A DNA stretch of 64,000 nt from the NCBI RefSeq assembly GCF_029223545.1, contig NZ_CP097870.1:372001-436000 (forward strand), given 5' to 3'. A program made the translations under genes and the position numbers. This stretch comes from Thauera sp. GDN1. GTDB lineage: Bacteria; Pseudomonadota; Gammaproteobacteria; Burkholderiales; Rhodocyclaceae. Positions 48,323 through 58,500 of this stretch are shown one piece after another. The notes under the pieces were generated by a model, which worked only from the letters and a program-made list of their open reading frames with translations, was not told where the DNA came from and searched no databases. Each line of letters begins with the position of its first letter. Positions within the stretch are counted from its first letter, which is position 1.

Positions 48323-49393
48323 ATGAGCCCGCGCGTCCGCAAGTCGCCGCTTGCCCGTGCGCTGCAGCGCGCCGCGACCTCGATGACCCGCCACGCCTTC
48401 CACGCCGGCGCGAAGGCGGCGGGCAAGGCAGTGGCGCGCACGGTCGACGCGATGGCGGCGCCGTATCGGCCGCCGCCCGGCGCCGGCGACTGGATCGCCG
48501 GCCAGGCCATCGGGCCGGCCGGGCTGCGCCGCTTCTTCCTGTTCCGCCCCGCCGGCGTGCGTGACGACGAGCGCCTGCCGCTGCTGGTGATGCTGCACGG
48601 CTGCGGCCAGACCGCGGCGAGCTTCGCGCGCAGCACGCGCATGAACCGGCTCGCCGCGCGCGAGCGCTTCCTGGTGCTGTACCCGGAGCAGGACCGGACT
48701 GCCAACCCGCAGGGGTGCTGGAACTGGTACGACACCCGCAACTACCACGCCGATGCGGAGGCCGCGACACTGATGGCGGCGATCGACCAGGCCTGCCTGC
48801 TGTATCCGGTGGACCGCGACGCGGTGGCGGTGGCCGGGCTGTCGGCCGGGGCGAGCATGGCAGGCCTGCTGGCGGTCGCTCATCCGCAGCGTTTCCGTGC
48901 GCTGGCGATGCATGCGGGCGTGCCGCCCGGGCATGCGCATTCCGCGGCCGGTGCGCTGGCCGCGATGCATGGGCGCCGTCTGCCGGCGGCCGAGTTAGCC
49001 CGCGCCGGCACGCATGCGCTGGCGCCAGACGGGGGGCCGGGGAACTGGCCGCCGCTGCTGGTCGTCCATGGTCGCGACGACCTCGTGGTCTCGCCGCGCA
49101 ATGCCCGGGCCGCGGCGGCGCAGTGGGCGGCGGCGCTCGGTGCCGTGCCCGGCGAGGCGCGCCTCGTCCAGCGCGGTGCGCGCCGGGCGATGACGGTCAC
49201 CGATTTCAGCCGCGGGCGGCAGTTGTGCGTGCGTCTGTGCGAGGTCGATGGCCTGGGCCATGCCTGGAGCGGCGGACAGGCCGGCGAAGCGTTCAGCGAT
49301 GCGAGCGGGCCGGACGCCTCGCGCCTGATCTGGCGCTTCGTGGCGGCGCAGCTGCCGGGCGCGGAGGGCGTGCGGCGGCGGGCGCGGGCTTGA
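48323..49393 (+). CDS. PHB depolymerase-family esterase
   Basis: The 356-residue protein has the esterase PHB family core. LLVMLHGCGQTAASFA forms the oxyanion region, QGCWNWYDTRNYHAD follows, GLSAGASMAGLL holds the nucleophile Ser near residue 175, HGRDDLVVSP the Asp, and CEVDGLGHAWSGG the His. The N-terminal 50 residues are basic and Ala-rich (phasin-like or a linker), without a clear signal peptide, so it may act inside the cell or on granules. Substrate could be polyhydroxyalkanoate or another polyester. Confidence 0.85.
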   Translation: MSPRVRKSPLARALQRAATSMTRHAFHAGAKAAGKAVARTVDAMAAPYRPPPGAGDWIAGQAIGPAGLRRFFLFRPAGVRDDERLPLLVMLHGCGQTAASFARSTRMNRLAARERFLVLYPEQDRTANPQGCWNWYDTRNYHADAEAATLMAAIDQACLLYPVDRDAVAVAGLSAGASMAGLLAVAHPQRFRALAMHAGVPPGHAHSAAGALAAMHGRRLPAAELARAGTHALAPDGGPGNWPPLLVVHGRDDLVVSPRNARAAAAQWAAALGAVPGEARLVQRGARRAMTVTDFSRGRQLCVRLCEVDGLGHAWSGGQAGEAFSDASGPDASRLIWRFVAAQLPGAEGVRRRARA

Positions 49394-49477
49394 AGGCGCC
49401 GAGGGGCGAGGAAGGGATGAGGGCGGGAGGCGTCCGCGCGAGCGCGGCGCCATGACGGCAGGAAAGGAGTCGATACG

Positions 49478-50284
49478 GTGAATGAGAGGTTCGGAGCTTG
49501 CGGTGCCCGGCTGCGCGCTGCGCTGCGCCTGCTCGGGCTGCCCCTGCTGCTGGCGCTGCACGCGCTCGTGCCGGCAGCGGTGGCGGGCGAGCGCATCACG
49601 GTGGCGGCGGCCTCCGACCTCAAGTTCGCGCTCGACGAGATCGTGGCGGACTTCCGCCGCGCGCATCCCGAAGGAACGGTCGATGTCGTCTACGGCTCCT
49701 CGGGCAAGTTCGCCACCCAGATCCGCCAGGGCGGTCCCTTCGATCTCTACTTCTCCGCCGACATCGCCTACCCGCGCGCGCTCGAGGCCGAAGGCCTGGC
49801 GCTGGGCCCGACCCGGCCCTATGCGGTGGGACGCATCGTGCTGTGGAGCCGCAGCCGCGATGCCAGCGCGCTGCGCCTGCAGGACCTCGCCGACCCGGCC
49901 ATCGGCCGCATCGCGATCGCCAACCCGCGCCACGCGCCCTATGGCAAGCGCGCGGAAGAGGCGCTGCGCGCCGCCGGGGTGTGGGAGGCGGTGCAGCCGC
50001 GCCTGGTGCAGGGCGAGAACATCGCCCAGACCGCGCAGTTCGTGCAGACCGGCAACGCCACGGTCGGCATCATCGCACTGTCGCTGGCGCTCAATCCGGC
50101 GCTCGCCGCGCAGGGCGGCCACCACCTGATCGATGCCGCGCTGCACGCGCCGCTGGAGCAGGGCTTCATCCTTACCCGCAAGGCCGAGGGCAAGGTGCTC
50201 GCGGCCGCCTTCGCCGACTACATCGGCACGGAGGCCGCGCGTGCGGTGCTGCGGCGCTACGGTTTCGAACTGCCCCCGGATTGA
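49478..50284 (+). CDS. modA: molybdate-binding periplasmic protein ModA
   Basis: It starts with GTG after AAAGGAGT and encodes 268 residues with a signal peptide cut near AAVA/GERI. The mature part shows VAAASDLKFALDEIV, YGSSGKFATQIRQGGPFDLYFSAD, and IAIANPRHAPYGKRAEEAL, all typical of ModA. It captures molybdate (or tungstate) for the ModBC transporter encoded next. The 113-bp gap to modB holds no clear hairpin. Confidence 0.92.
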   Translation: MNERFGACGARLRAALRLLGLPLLLALHALVPAAVAGERITVAAASDLKFALDEIVADFRRAHPEGTVDVVYGSSGKFATQIRQGGPFDLYFSADIAYPRALEAEGLALGPTRPYAVGRIVLWSRSRDASALRLQDLADPAIGRIAIANPRHAPYGKRAEEALRAAGVWEAVQPRLVQGENIAQTAQFVQTGNATVGIIALSLALNPALAAQGGHHLIDAALHAPLEQGFILTRKAEGKVLAAAFADYIGTEAARAVLRRYGFELPPD

Positions 50285-50397
50285 CCGCTCGCGGCCGTCA
50301 CGCCGCGGCACCGCGCTTTCCCGGCGGGCGGGCGGCGCGGCACAATGGGGCCCTGGCCGTCCCGACGGCGCGTCCCTGCCGATGACCCTTCCGCCCC

Positions 50398-51084
50398 ATG
50401 CCCTCCCTGACTAGCGCCGACTGGTCCGCCGTCTGGCTCACCTTCAAGCTCGCCACGGTCAGCACCGTGATCCTGCTGCTGGTCGGCACGCCGATCGCGT
50501 GGTGGCTGGCGCGCACGCGCTCGCAATGGAAGGGCGTGGTCGGCGCGGTGGTGGCGCTGCCGCTGGTGCTGCCGCCGACGGTGATCGGCTTCTACCTGCT
50601 GGTGGCGATGGGGCCCGAGGGGCCGGTCGGCCGGCTGACCGAGGCGCTCGGCATCGGCCTGCTGCCGTTTTCCTTCGCCGGCCTGGTGGTGGGCTCGGTG
50701 ATCTACTCGCTGCCCTTCGTCGTGCAGCCGGTGCACAACGCCTTCGAGGCCATCGGCCGCCGCCCGCTGGAGGTCGCCGCCACGCTGCGCGCCGGACCCT
50801 GGGACAGCTTCTTCGCGGTTGCGCTGCCGCTGGCGCGCCCGGGCTTCGTCACCGCGACCATCCTCGGTTTCGCGCACACGGTGGGCGAGTTCGGCGTGGT
50901 GCTGATGATCGGCGGCAACATCCCGGACAGCACGCGGGTGGTGTCGGTGGCGATCTACGACCACGTCGAGGCGCTGGAATACGCCGAGGCGCACTGGCTG
51001 TCGGCCGGCATGCTGGTGTTCAGCTTCCTCGTGCTGCTGGCGCTGTACGGCCGGGGGCGACAGGCGGGTGGAGGGCTGGGCTGA
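50398..51084 (+). CDS. modB: molybdate ABC transporter permease ModB
   Basis: The 228-residue protein has five or six transmembrane helices and the ABC permease loop [27 protein letters not shown], as in Mod[20 protein letters not shown] is also typical. It forms the channel for molybdate. Its stop overlaps the modC start (TGATG). Confidence 0.92.
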   Translation: MPSLTSADWSAVWLTFKLATVSTVILLLVGTPIAWWLARTRSQWKGVVGAVVALPLVLPPTVIGFYLLVAMGPEGPVGRLTEALGIGLLPFSFAGLVVGSVIYSLPFVVQPVHNAFEAIGRRPLEVAATLRAGPWDSFFAVALPLARPGFVTATILGFAHTVGEFGVVLMIGGNIPDSTRVVSVAIYDHVEALEYAEAHWLSAGMLVFSFLVLLALYGRGRQAGGGLG

Positions 51085-52169
51085 TGGCGGAGGTCGGCAT
51101 CCGCGCCTGCTTCGAGGTCGTCTTCCCCGGCTTTCGCCTCGACGTCGACCTCGACCTGCCCGGGCGCGGCGTCACCGCCCTGTTCGGCCACTCCGGCTCG
51201 GGCAAGACCACGCTGCTGCGCTGCGTCGCCGGACTGGAGCCGGCGGCGCGCGGGCGGCTGGTGGTCAATGGCGAGTGCTGGCAGGACGACGCGCGCGGCG
51301 TATGCGTGCCCACCCACCGCCGCGCGCTCGGCTACGTGTTCCAGGAGGCGAGCCTGTTCCCGCACCTGTCGGTGCGGCGCAACCTCGAGTTCGGCCTGCG
51401 CCGCATCCCGGCCGCGGCGCGCAGGGTGTCGCTGGCGCAGGCCACCACGCTGCTCGGCATCGACCATCTGCTCGAGCGCATGCCGGATCGCCTGTCCGGC
51501 GGCGAGCGCCAGCGCGTCGGCATGGCGCGCGCGCTGCTCACCAGCCCGCGCATCCTGCTCATGGACGAACCCCTCGCCGCGCTCGACCACCGCCGCAAGC
51601 AGGAGATCCTGCCCTACCTCGAGCGCCTGCACGACGAGCTCGACATCCCGGTGCTCTACGTCAGCCACTCGCCCGACGAGGTCGTGCGCCTGGCCGACCA
51701 CGTGGTCATGCTCGGCGAGGGCAAGGTGATGGCCGCCGGCGAACTGCACGCCACCATGGCGCGGCTCGACCTGCCCACCGCCTTCACCGAGGATGCCGGC
51801 GTGGTCATCGACGGCACGGTGGCCGCGCACGACGACCACTACCACCTCACCCGGCTCGACTTTCCCGGCGGCGCGGTGTGGGTGCAGCGCCAGGCGGTGG
51901 CGCTCGGCCGCCGCCTGCGCTTTCGCATCCACGCCCGCGACGTCAGCCTCGCCGACCACCAGGTCGAGGGCACCAGCATCCAGAACCTGCTGCCGGCGAC
52001 GGTCACCGAGGTGGTCGGCGCCGATTCGCCGGCCCACGTGCTGGTGGGACTGGATGCCGGCGGCACCGCGCTGATCGCCCGCATCACCCGCCGCGCCGCC
52101 GAGCAGCTGGTGCTGCGCCCGGGGCGGCGCATGTGGGCGCAGATCAAGTCGGTGGCCCTGCTGGGGTAA
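51084..52169 (+). CDS. modC: molybdate ABC transporter ATP-binding protein ModC
   Basis: The 361-residue ATPase has Walker [13 protein letters not shown] near residue 35, signature [16 protein letters not shown] near 138, and Walker [15 protein letters not shown]-terminal regulatory TOBE/MOP domain (about 290-361: [16 protein letters not shown]) is typical of ModC and senses molybdate. It powers ModB. It is translationally coupled to modB. Confidence 0.93.
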   Translation: MAEVGIRACFEVVFPGFRLDVDLDLPGRGVTALFGHSGSGKTTLLRCVAGLEPAARGRLVVNGECWQDDARGVCVPTHRRALGYVFQEASLFPHLSVRRNLEFGLRRIPAAARRVSLAQATTLLGIDHLLERMPDRLSGGERQRVGMARALLTSPRILLMDEPLAALDHRRKQEILPYLERLHDELDIPVLYVSHSPDEVVRLADHVVMLGEGKVMAAGELHATMARLDLPTAFTEDAGVVIDGTVAAHDDHYHLTRLDFPGGAVWVQRQAVALGRRLRFRIHARDVSLADHQVEGTSIQNLLPATVTEVVGADSPAHVLVGLDAGGTALIARITRRAAEQLVLRPGRRMWAQIKSVALLG

Positions 52170-52252
52170 GGGTGTGCGGCGCGGGCGCCGGGACTCGCCT
52201 CATGTAATGCGCGGATGCGATGATGCCGGTCCCGACCGACATGGATCCCCCG

Positions 52253-53152
52253 ATGAGCGACAAACTTCCCCTGCGCGCCCGCAACTTCCCGTCTGCCGAG
52301 GACGAGGCCAGGGCCGCCCAACCGCAGGGCCGCTACGACGGCCCCGGCAGTTCCTTCCGCATGGCCTTTACCGACACCGAGTTCCTGCTGCGCGAGGAGT
52401 TGCGCCCGGTGCGGCTGCAGCTCGAACTGCTGAAGGCCGAGCTGGTGCAGCAGGAGCAGGGTGTCGAATCGACAGTGGTGGTGTTCGGCAGCGCGCGCTT
52501 CAAGGCGCCGGAGGTGGCGGCGCAGATGCTCGACGATGCGGTGGCGAGCCGCGACGAGGCGGCCATCCGGCGCGCGCAGCAGATGGTGAAGAACGCGCGC
52601 TGGTACGAGGAAGCGCGCCGCTTCGGCGAGCTGGTCACGCGCGAGGCGGACGCGCTAGGCGAGCCGGTGATCGTCGCCACCGGCGGCGGACCGGGGATCA
52701 TGGAGGCGGGCAACCGCGGCGCCTTCGAGGCCGGCGGGCGCAGCATGGGGATGAGCATCTTCCTGCCCTTCGAGGAGGCGCCCAACCCCTACATCACGCC
52801 CGAGCTGTGCTTCCAGTTCCACTACTTCGCGATCCGCAAGATGCACTTCCTGATGCGCGCGGTGGCGCTGGTGAGCTTCCCCGGCGGGCTGGGCACGCTC
52901 GACGAGCTGTTCGAGGTGCTCACGCTGACCCAGACGCGCAAGATCCGCCGCCGTCCGATCGTGCTGATCGGGCGCGACTTCTGGCAGCGCCTGATCGACT
53001 TCGACGTGCTGGTCGAGCACGGCGTGATCAGCCCCGAGGACAAGAACCTGTTCCACTACGCCGAGACTGCCGAGGAGGCCTGGGACGCGATCAAGGCCGC
53101 CTACAGCGGCGACAATCCCGCGCTGACGGCGCGGCAGCTGAAAGGCAATTGA
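52253..53152 (+). CDS. LOG-family (TIGR00730-like) Rossmann-fold protein
   Basis: From the ATG giving MSDKLPLRARN the product has 299 residues; ATGs at 52220 and 52241 are also in frame and the choice is uncertain. The Rossmann core has VVVFGSARFKAPE, VIVATGGGPGIMEAGNRGAFEAGG and the family motif SFPGGLGTLDELFE near residue 220. LOG proteins remove ribose-5-phosphate from nucleotides such as cytokinin precursors. This longer type has an N-terminal extension of about 90 residues and no known specific substrate. Confidence 0.85.
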   Translation: MSDKLPLRARNFPSAEDEARAAQPQGRYDGPGSSFRMAFTDTEFLLREELRPVRLQLELLKAELVQQEQGVESTVVVFGSARFKAPEVAAQMLDDAVASRDEAAIRRAQQMVKNARWYEEARRFGELVTREADALGEPVIVATGGGPGIMEAGNRGAFEAGGRSMGMSIFLPFEEAPNPYITPELCFQFHYFAIRKMHFLMRAVALVSFPGGLGTLDELFEVLTLTQTRKIRRRPIVLIGRDFWQRLIDFDVLVEHGVISPEDKNLFHYAETAEEAWDAIKAAYSGDNPALTARQLKGN

Positions 53153-53218
53153 GGGGCAGGCGCCGCGCAGCGGGGCGCCCGTGGTGCACGCGCAGCGTGG
53201 CGAAACATGGCAGCCGTC

Positions 53219-54613
53219 TCAGAGCATCTTCCCAGGGTTGAGGATGTTCTTCGGATCGAGCGTCTGCTTCAGCGCCCGCATCAGCGCCAGCTCGGCCTCG
53301 CTGCGCGAGTAGTGCAGCCAGTCGCGCTTCAGGGTGCCGATGCCGTGTTCGGCCGAGATCGAGCCGCCGTAGCCGCGCACCACCGAATACACCGCGTCCT
53401 CGATGCGCATCAGGCTGTCGTGGTCGGCCGGCACCTTGCACACCACCACGTGCAGGTTGCCGTCGCCGACATGGCCGAAGAACAGCGCCTTGAGCGCGGG
53501 CCAGTCGCGGTCGAGGTTCTCGCGGATGCGCGCGGCGCACTCGCCGATCTGTGCGATCGGCACCGAGACGTCGAAGTTCAGCGTCGGCGCGTAGTCGCGC
53601 AGCACCTCGGCGACGCCGTCGCGGATCGCCCAGAAGGATTCGGCTTCGGCCACCGACTGTGCCACCGCGCCGTCGAGGATCCAGCCGGCCTCGATCGCTT
53701 GCTCCAGCATGGCCTCGAAGCGGCCGGCGTCGGTCTCGGGCTGGCCGCAGTGCATGTCGATCAGCACATACACCGGATAGCCGGTGTCGAGCGGCGCGCG
53801 CAGCTTGCCGGCGTCGACGGCGGTGACGAGGTAGTCGTTCCACATGATCTCGAAGGCGCTCACCTGGCCCGACAGGCTCTGCTGCGCGTGGCGCAGGAAG
53901 CGCAAGGCAGCGGGGTAGTCCTGGAGCGCGACCACCGCGGTGCTGACGCCCCTGGGCAGCGGCTGGAGCTTGAACACCACCCTGGTGACGATGCCGAGCA
54001 CGCCCTCGCTGCCGATGAACAGGTGCTTCAGGTCCATGCCGGCGTTGTTCTTGACCATCTGGTTGAGCATGCTCAGCACCGTGCCGTCGGCGAGCACCAC
54101 CTCGAGCCCGAGCACCAGGTCGCGGGTGTTGCCGTAGCGGATCACGCGGTTGCCGCCGGCGTTGGTGGCGACGTTGCCGCCCACCTGGCACGAGCCGCGT
54201 GCGCCGAGGTCGACCGCGAGCAACGCGCCGGCGTCGCGGCAGGCCTCCTGCACCGTCTGCAGGATCGCGCCGGCCTCGACGATCACCGTGCCCGAATCGA
54301 CGTCGATGCGCTCGATGCGGTTCATGCGCTCGAGCGAGACGACGACCTCGCCGCCGGCCGGCACCGCGCCGCCGACCAGGCCGGTGAGCCCGCCCTGCGG
54401 CACCACCGCCTGGCCGTGGGCGTGGCAGATCGCCAGCATGCGCGACAGCTCCTCGGTGCTGCGCGGGCGCAGGATCGCCAGCGGCTGGCCGCCGGCACAG
54501 CCGCTCCAGTCCTGCAGGTATTTCGGGCTGGCGTCGCCGGGGAGCACGTCGGCGCCGAAGGCGACGGTCAGTGATTCCAGCGCGGCAGGGGAAGTGGCGT
54601 TCAGGGCAGTCAT
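53219..54613 (-). CDS. FAD-linked oxidase of the GlcD/D-lactate dehydrogenase family
   Basis: The 464-residue protein has an FAD_binding_4 domain (about 40-180: VVPQGGLTGLVGGAVP, GARGSCQVGGNVATNAGGNRVIRYG) and a C-terminal FAD-oxidase domain with FFGHVGDGNLHVVV and SAEHGIGTLKRDWLHYSRS. It oxidises a 2-hydroxy acid such as D-lactate, glycolate or D-2-hydroxyglutarate. No GlcE or GlcF partner is adjacent, which favours a single-subunit enzyme. It is divergent from the alpha/beta hydrolase gene. Confidence 0.88.
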   Translation of the reverse strand: MTALNATSPAALESLTVAFGADVLPGDASPKYLQDWSGCAGGQPLAILRPRSTEELSRMLAICHAHGQAVVPQGGLTGLVGGAVPAGGEVVVSLERMNRIERIDVDSGTVIVEAGAILQTVQEACRDAGALLAVDLGARGSCQVGGNVATNAGGNRVIRYGNTRDLVLGLEVVLADGTVLSMLNQMVKNNAGMDLKHLFIGSEGVLGIVTRVVFKLQPLPRGVSTAVVALQDYPAALRFLRHAQQSLSGQVSAFEIMWNDYLVTAVDAGKLRAPLDTGYPVYVLIDMHCGQPETDAGRFEAMLEQAIEAGWILDGAVAQSVAEAESFWAIRDGVAEVLRDYAPTLNFDVSVPIAQIGECAARIRENLDRDWPALKALFFGHVGDGNLHVVVCKVPADHDSLMRIEDAVYSVVRGYGGSISAEHGIGTLKRDWLHYSRSEAELALMRALKQTLDPKNILNPGKML

Positions 54614-54769
54614 CGGCTTGGTTCTCCGGCGTGCGTTTCGAATCGGATAGTGCGTTGGGTTCATGCGCCCGTGCAGGCGGGCGATGGTGGAAGTCGGTCG
54701 GTTCGGTGTCAATATTTGTCCGTCGATCCTGGTGATCGGGATCAGCCGAATGTCTTCTGCGGAGTACCG

Positions 54770-55414
54770 ATGAGCGCACCGCGTCCCGAGATCCTCTTCG
54801 TCCACGGCCTGTGGATGCACGGCTGCGTGTTCGCGCTGCACCGTCGCCGGCTGCGGGAAATGGGGCGGTGCAGCCATGCGTATTCGTATCCCTCGCTGCG
54901 TGGTTCGCTCGCGGGGGCGGCCGATGGGCTGGCGGACATGATCACGCGCCTCGATCGCCCGCTGCATCTCGTCGGGCACAGCCTGGGCGGCTGTGTGGTG
55001 CTGGACATGCTCGCTCGTCACCGCCCCGAAGGGATCCGGCGAGTGGTGCTGCTCGGATCGCCGGCGCTCGGCTCCTACCCGGCGCAGCGCATCCTGCGTG
55101 TGCCGGTGCTGCGCCATGCGCTTGGCCGCGTGTTGCCGCAATGGCTGGCGCGGGTGCGGCCCGTGGTGCCGCCGGACCATGAGATCGGTGTGGTTGCGGG
55201 CCGGTTGCCGATCGGCCTCGGGCGCATCGTGCCCGGCGTGCCCAGGCCCAACGACGGCATGGTTACGGTGGCGGAGACGCGCTGGCCGGGCGCGCGCGAC
55301 CACATCGTGCTGCCCGTCACCCACCTGCAATTGCTGTGGTCACGCGCCTGCCTGCTGCAGGCCGTCCATTTCCTCGATACCGGCGCCTTCGATCACGGCG
55401 TGCCGCGGCGCTGA
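54770..55414 (+). CDS. alpha/beta hydrolase
   Basis: I use the ATG with CGGAG upstream (214 residues); the frame is open to 54650. The fold shows ILFVHGLWMHGC (oxyanion loop), LVGHSLGGCVVLDML with the nucleophile Ser near residue 74, and the His in LPVTHLQLLWSR near the end. It resembles the short AB_hydrolase_6-type lipases or thioesterases; substrate unknown. It converges on the large CHAT gene, 86 bp away. Confidence 0.8.
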   Translation: MSAPRPEILFVHGLWMHGCVFALHRRRLREMGRCSHAYSYPSLRGSLAGAADGLADMITRLDRPLHLVGHSLGGCVVLDMLARHRPEGIRRVVLLGSPALGSYPAQRILRVPVLRHALGRVLPQWLARVRPVVPPDHEIGVVAGRLPIGLGRIVPGVPRPNDGMVTVAETRWPGARDHIVLPVTHLQLLWSRACLLQAVHFLDTGAFDHGVPRR

Positions 55415-55500
55415 CGTCGGCTCGCCAGCGCCCGTCCGGGCGGCGAAGGGGCGAGGCGGGCTAGTCCCCGGTGTCGCGCCTGGCGTCGGCCATGTGCGCC

Positions 55501-58500
55501 TCACAGCGCGTCGCGGATCTCCTCCAGCGTCTTGCGCAGCGCGGCCAGGTCCTGGCCGAGCAGGGTGATCAGGCAGTCGAGGTTCTCGATCACCGAGGCG
55601 CGTTCGCGCGGACTGGCGCCGCGGGTGATCACCCCGCGATAGCCGTCGCGGATGCGCTCGGCGATCTCCGCGCATGGGGCCGGCAGGCTGGTCGTGCGCC
55701 GTGGGCGCGCGCGGACGGCGGACGCGCCGATGCAGCGCTCGAGCAGGCGCACAAGCTCCAGGTCGGCGAGCGCGGCGCCGTCCCAGAAGTCGGGCTCGCG
55801 GTCGTAGCGCGCCTGCAGGTCGGCCTGCAGGCGGACGATGTCGGCTTCCAGTGCCTGCCGCCAGGTGTCGGGGCGTCCGGGGTCCAGCCGCCCGGCAAGC
55901 AGCGCGGCGCTCGCCCAGTTGGTGAAGGGATAGGCCTCCTGCCGGCCGCCCAGGTCGAAGGACTGCAGGTAGGCGGCGGCGCAGGCGTCGAGCGCGGCCA
56001 GCCGCTCCGCCGGCTCGGACTCTGCCGCCAGTGCGCGCCGCTTGTGGGCGCTGCCGAGCAGGTCCAGGCGTTCGGCGGTGGGTGCGCGCTCGCACAGCTG
56101 GGTGAGGTCGGCGATCGCGCTCGCCATCAGCGCCTCGCGCGCCCGTGTTTCGTCGGCGGTCTCGGCCGCGCCGCGCGCGCCCCACAGCTCGGCGGCATGG
56201 CGGGCACGGAAGTTGGCGAGCTGTTCGAGCGCGCGCAGCGGGCAGTTGCCCTTGGCGGCGCTCAGTGCGGTGACCAGGGCGTCGATCGCCGCCTCCCAGA
56301 AGCGCGCCTCGCCCCAGGCGAAGCCGAGCGCGGCGGCGACGTCGGCGCGCGCCAGCCAGCGCGTGCGTTCGGCCTCGGGGATGCGCGCCAGCAGGCGGTT
56401 GATGCGCGCCGCGGTGGCTTCGTCGCGGCCCGCGGTGCCGGGGCCGGCGCCGGCGCGCAGCCATTGGGTCAGGTTGTCGAGCTCGGTCACGAGCTCGTCC
56501 GGCGCGTGGAAGGGCAGGCGCTGACGCTGGCGTTGGGGGCCGTTGCGCTGCAGGGTGTAGGCGGGGTCGCCGTAGCACTGGTAGGCGCCCCAGGTGTTCA
56601 CCCCGGGGAAGCGCAGCCAAACCTCCTCGCGCGCCGCGCGCACCGCCTCGCCGAAGGCTTCGCCCTCGAGCATGCGGCGGTAGAAGGCGTCGGCGAAGGC
56701 GAGCGCTGCGGCATCGTCCACCGCCCAGCCGGCCGCCACCACCGCACGCACGCCCATGCGGATGAACTGCATGCCGAGGTTTGCGGCGAGCGCGCCGCGG
56801 TCGGTACCGGGGCCGGTCTTGCCGAGGTGGCAGCAGTTGATGAAGACCAGCTCGGGCACCCAGCGCATCTGCTCGATGTCGCCGGGGGTGAGGAAGATGT
56901 CGCGGCCGATGATCATGCCCGAGACCTTGAGCGCTGCCCGGTCCTTGTCGGGCTCCGCGCACGGGCGCTCGGTGCGCGGCGGCAGCGCGTAGTCGTGCTC
57001 GCCGTGGCCGGCCAGGTGCAGGATGCGCCAGGCGTCGCCGTGCAGGCGCTCGATGATCTTGTCGGCGCGGCGGTCGATGCAGTCCTCGACCTGCCAGCCG
57101 CGGCCGCGCAGCAGGTCGGCGACCTTGAAGGCCTCGTGCTGGGCGCCGGGCAGGGGCGGGAAGGCGTCCCAGCCTTCGAGATCGGGGTTGCCGACCACCA
57201 GCGCACGCGCCTCGAAGGCGTGCGCGGGACGCGGGCGGAAGTCCGCGGTGCGCAGCTGGCGGATCAGCCCGGCATCGACCGCGGGCGGGCGGCCGTTGTC
57301 GCTCCAGCGGTTCTCGAGCAGCTCCCAGGGGTAGCGCGCGGAGCATTCGTCCACCAGCAGCACCAGGTCGCCCTGGCGCGGCGCGGCTTCCTTGAGGCGC
57401 AGCGGCAGCAGCATCTCGTACAGCGTGCGCGCGGCCTCGGGGTTGGCGCTCGGCGAACTCGACGCGGTGCGGATGAAGGCGTCGGCGAGCGCGAGCTGGC
57501 CGGTGGCGAGCGTCTCCTCGGCACGCGCGCGGTCGGTGGTGAAGATGAAGCGCAGCGCGTTGCGGCGGCCGTCCTCGTCGACGATCTCGAGCCGGTGCCA
57601 CCATTCCGGGGCCTCGTCGAAGCGCACCCGCCGGCGGCCGGCGCGGCCGGCCTCCACCACCCGAGCCGGCCAGCGCACCGCGGCGGCGATCTGGCCATTG
57701 GCGAGGATCGCGTGCAGGCTTTCGGCGGCGGAGATGGCGACGTCGGCGAACAGCTCGATGAATTCCAGGCGGTCGATGGCGACCGGGTTGTCGAGGCGGG
57801 TGTCCTGCAGTTGCACGTTGGCCGAAATTGCTGCGCGCAGGATGGCCTCGAGCGAATCGCGCGTGCTCAGCGCGCCCGCGCCGGTGCCCACCAGCAGGCA
57901 GGACACCGCGGCGCGGCGCGTGCCGCCCGCCGGACCGAAGCGCGAGTTGGGCCACTGCGACACCTGCAGCGCGTAGTCGAGCAGCGCCGCGCGCACGCCG
58001 GCTTCGAGCAGGCCGGGGGTGAGCTCGCCGACCTGGCCGAGGCCGACCACGATCGCGCCCTCGGGCTTGGCCTGGCGGCGCACGTTGAAGAACAGCGCAC
58101 AGGTGTCGAGCCGTCCGGGGTAGAGGCCGAGCTCGAGCCGGCGCGACAGTGCGCCGCCGAGCTGGCGGTCGAGGGTGGCCTCGGCACTGACGATGGTGTC
58201 GCCGTGGTAGTGGCCGACCAGCACCGGATGGCGGGCGTAGGACAGGTCGCCGTGGCGGATGCTGATCTCGATCACCGGCGCCGCCGGGCGGAGATCCGAC
58301 GGCGCCCGCCGCAGCCCGCCGCCGAAGCCGAGGCTGCGCAGCTCGTCCTCGCCCGGCAGGCCGTCGGCCGGCGGTGTGGCGGGGAGTTCGAAACGCCGTG
58401 CCTGGTCGCCGCCTGCGCGTGCGCGCAGCGGTGGCGTCGAAGGCAGGCGATTCGTGGTGCCGGTCTGCAGCAGGTCGAGGTAGGCGGGGAAGGCCTGCTG

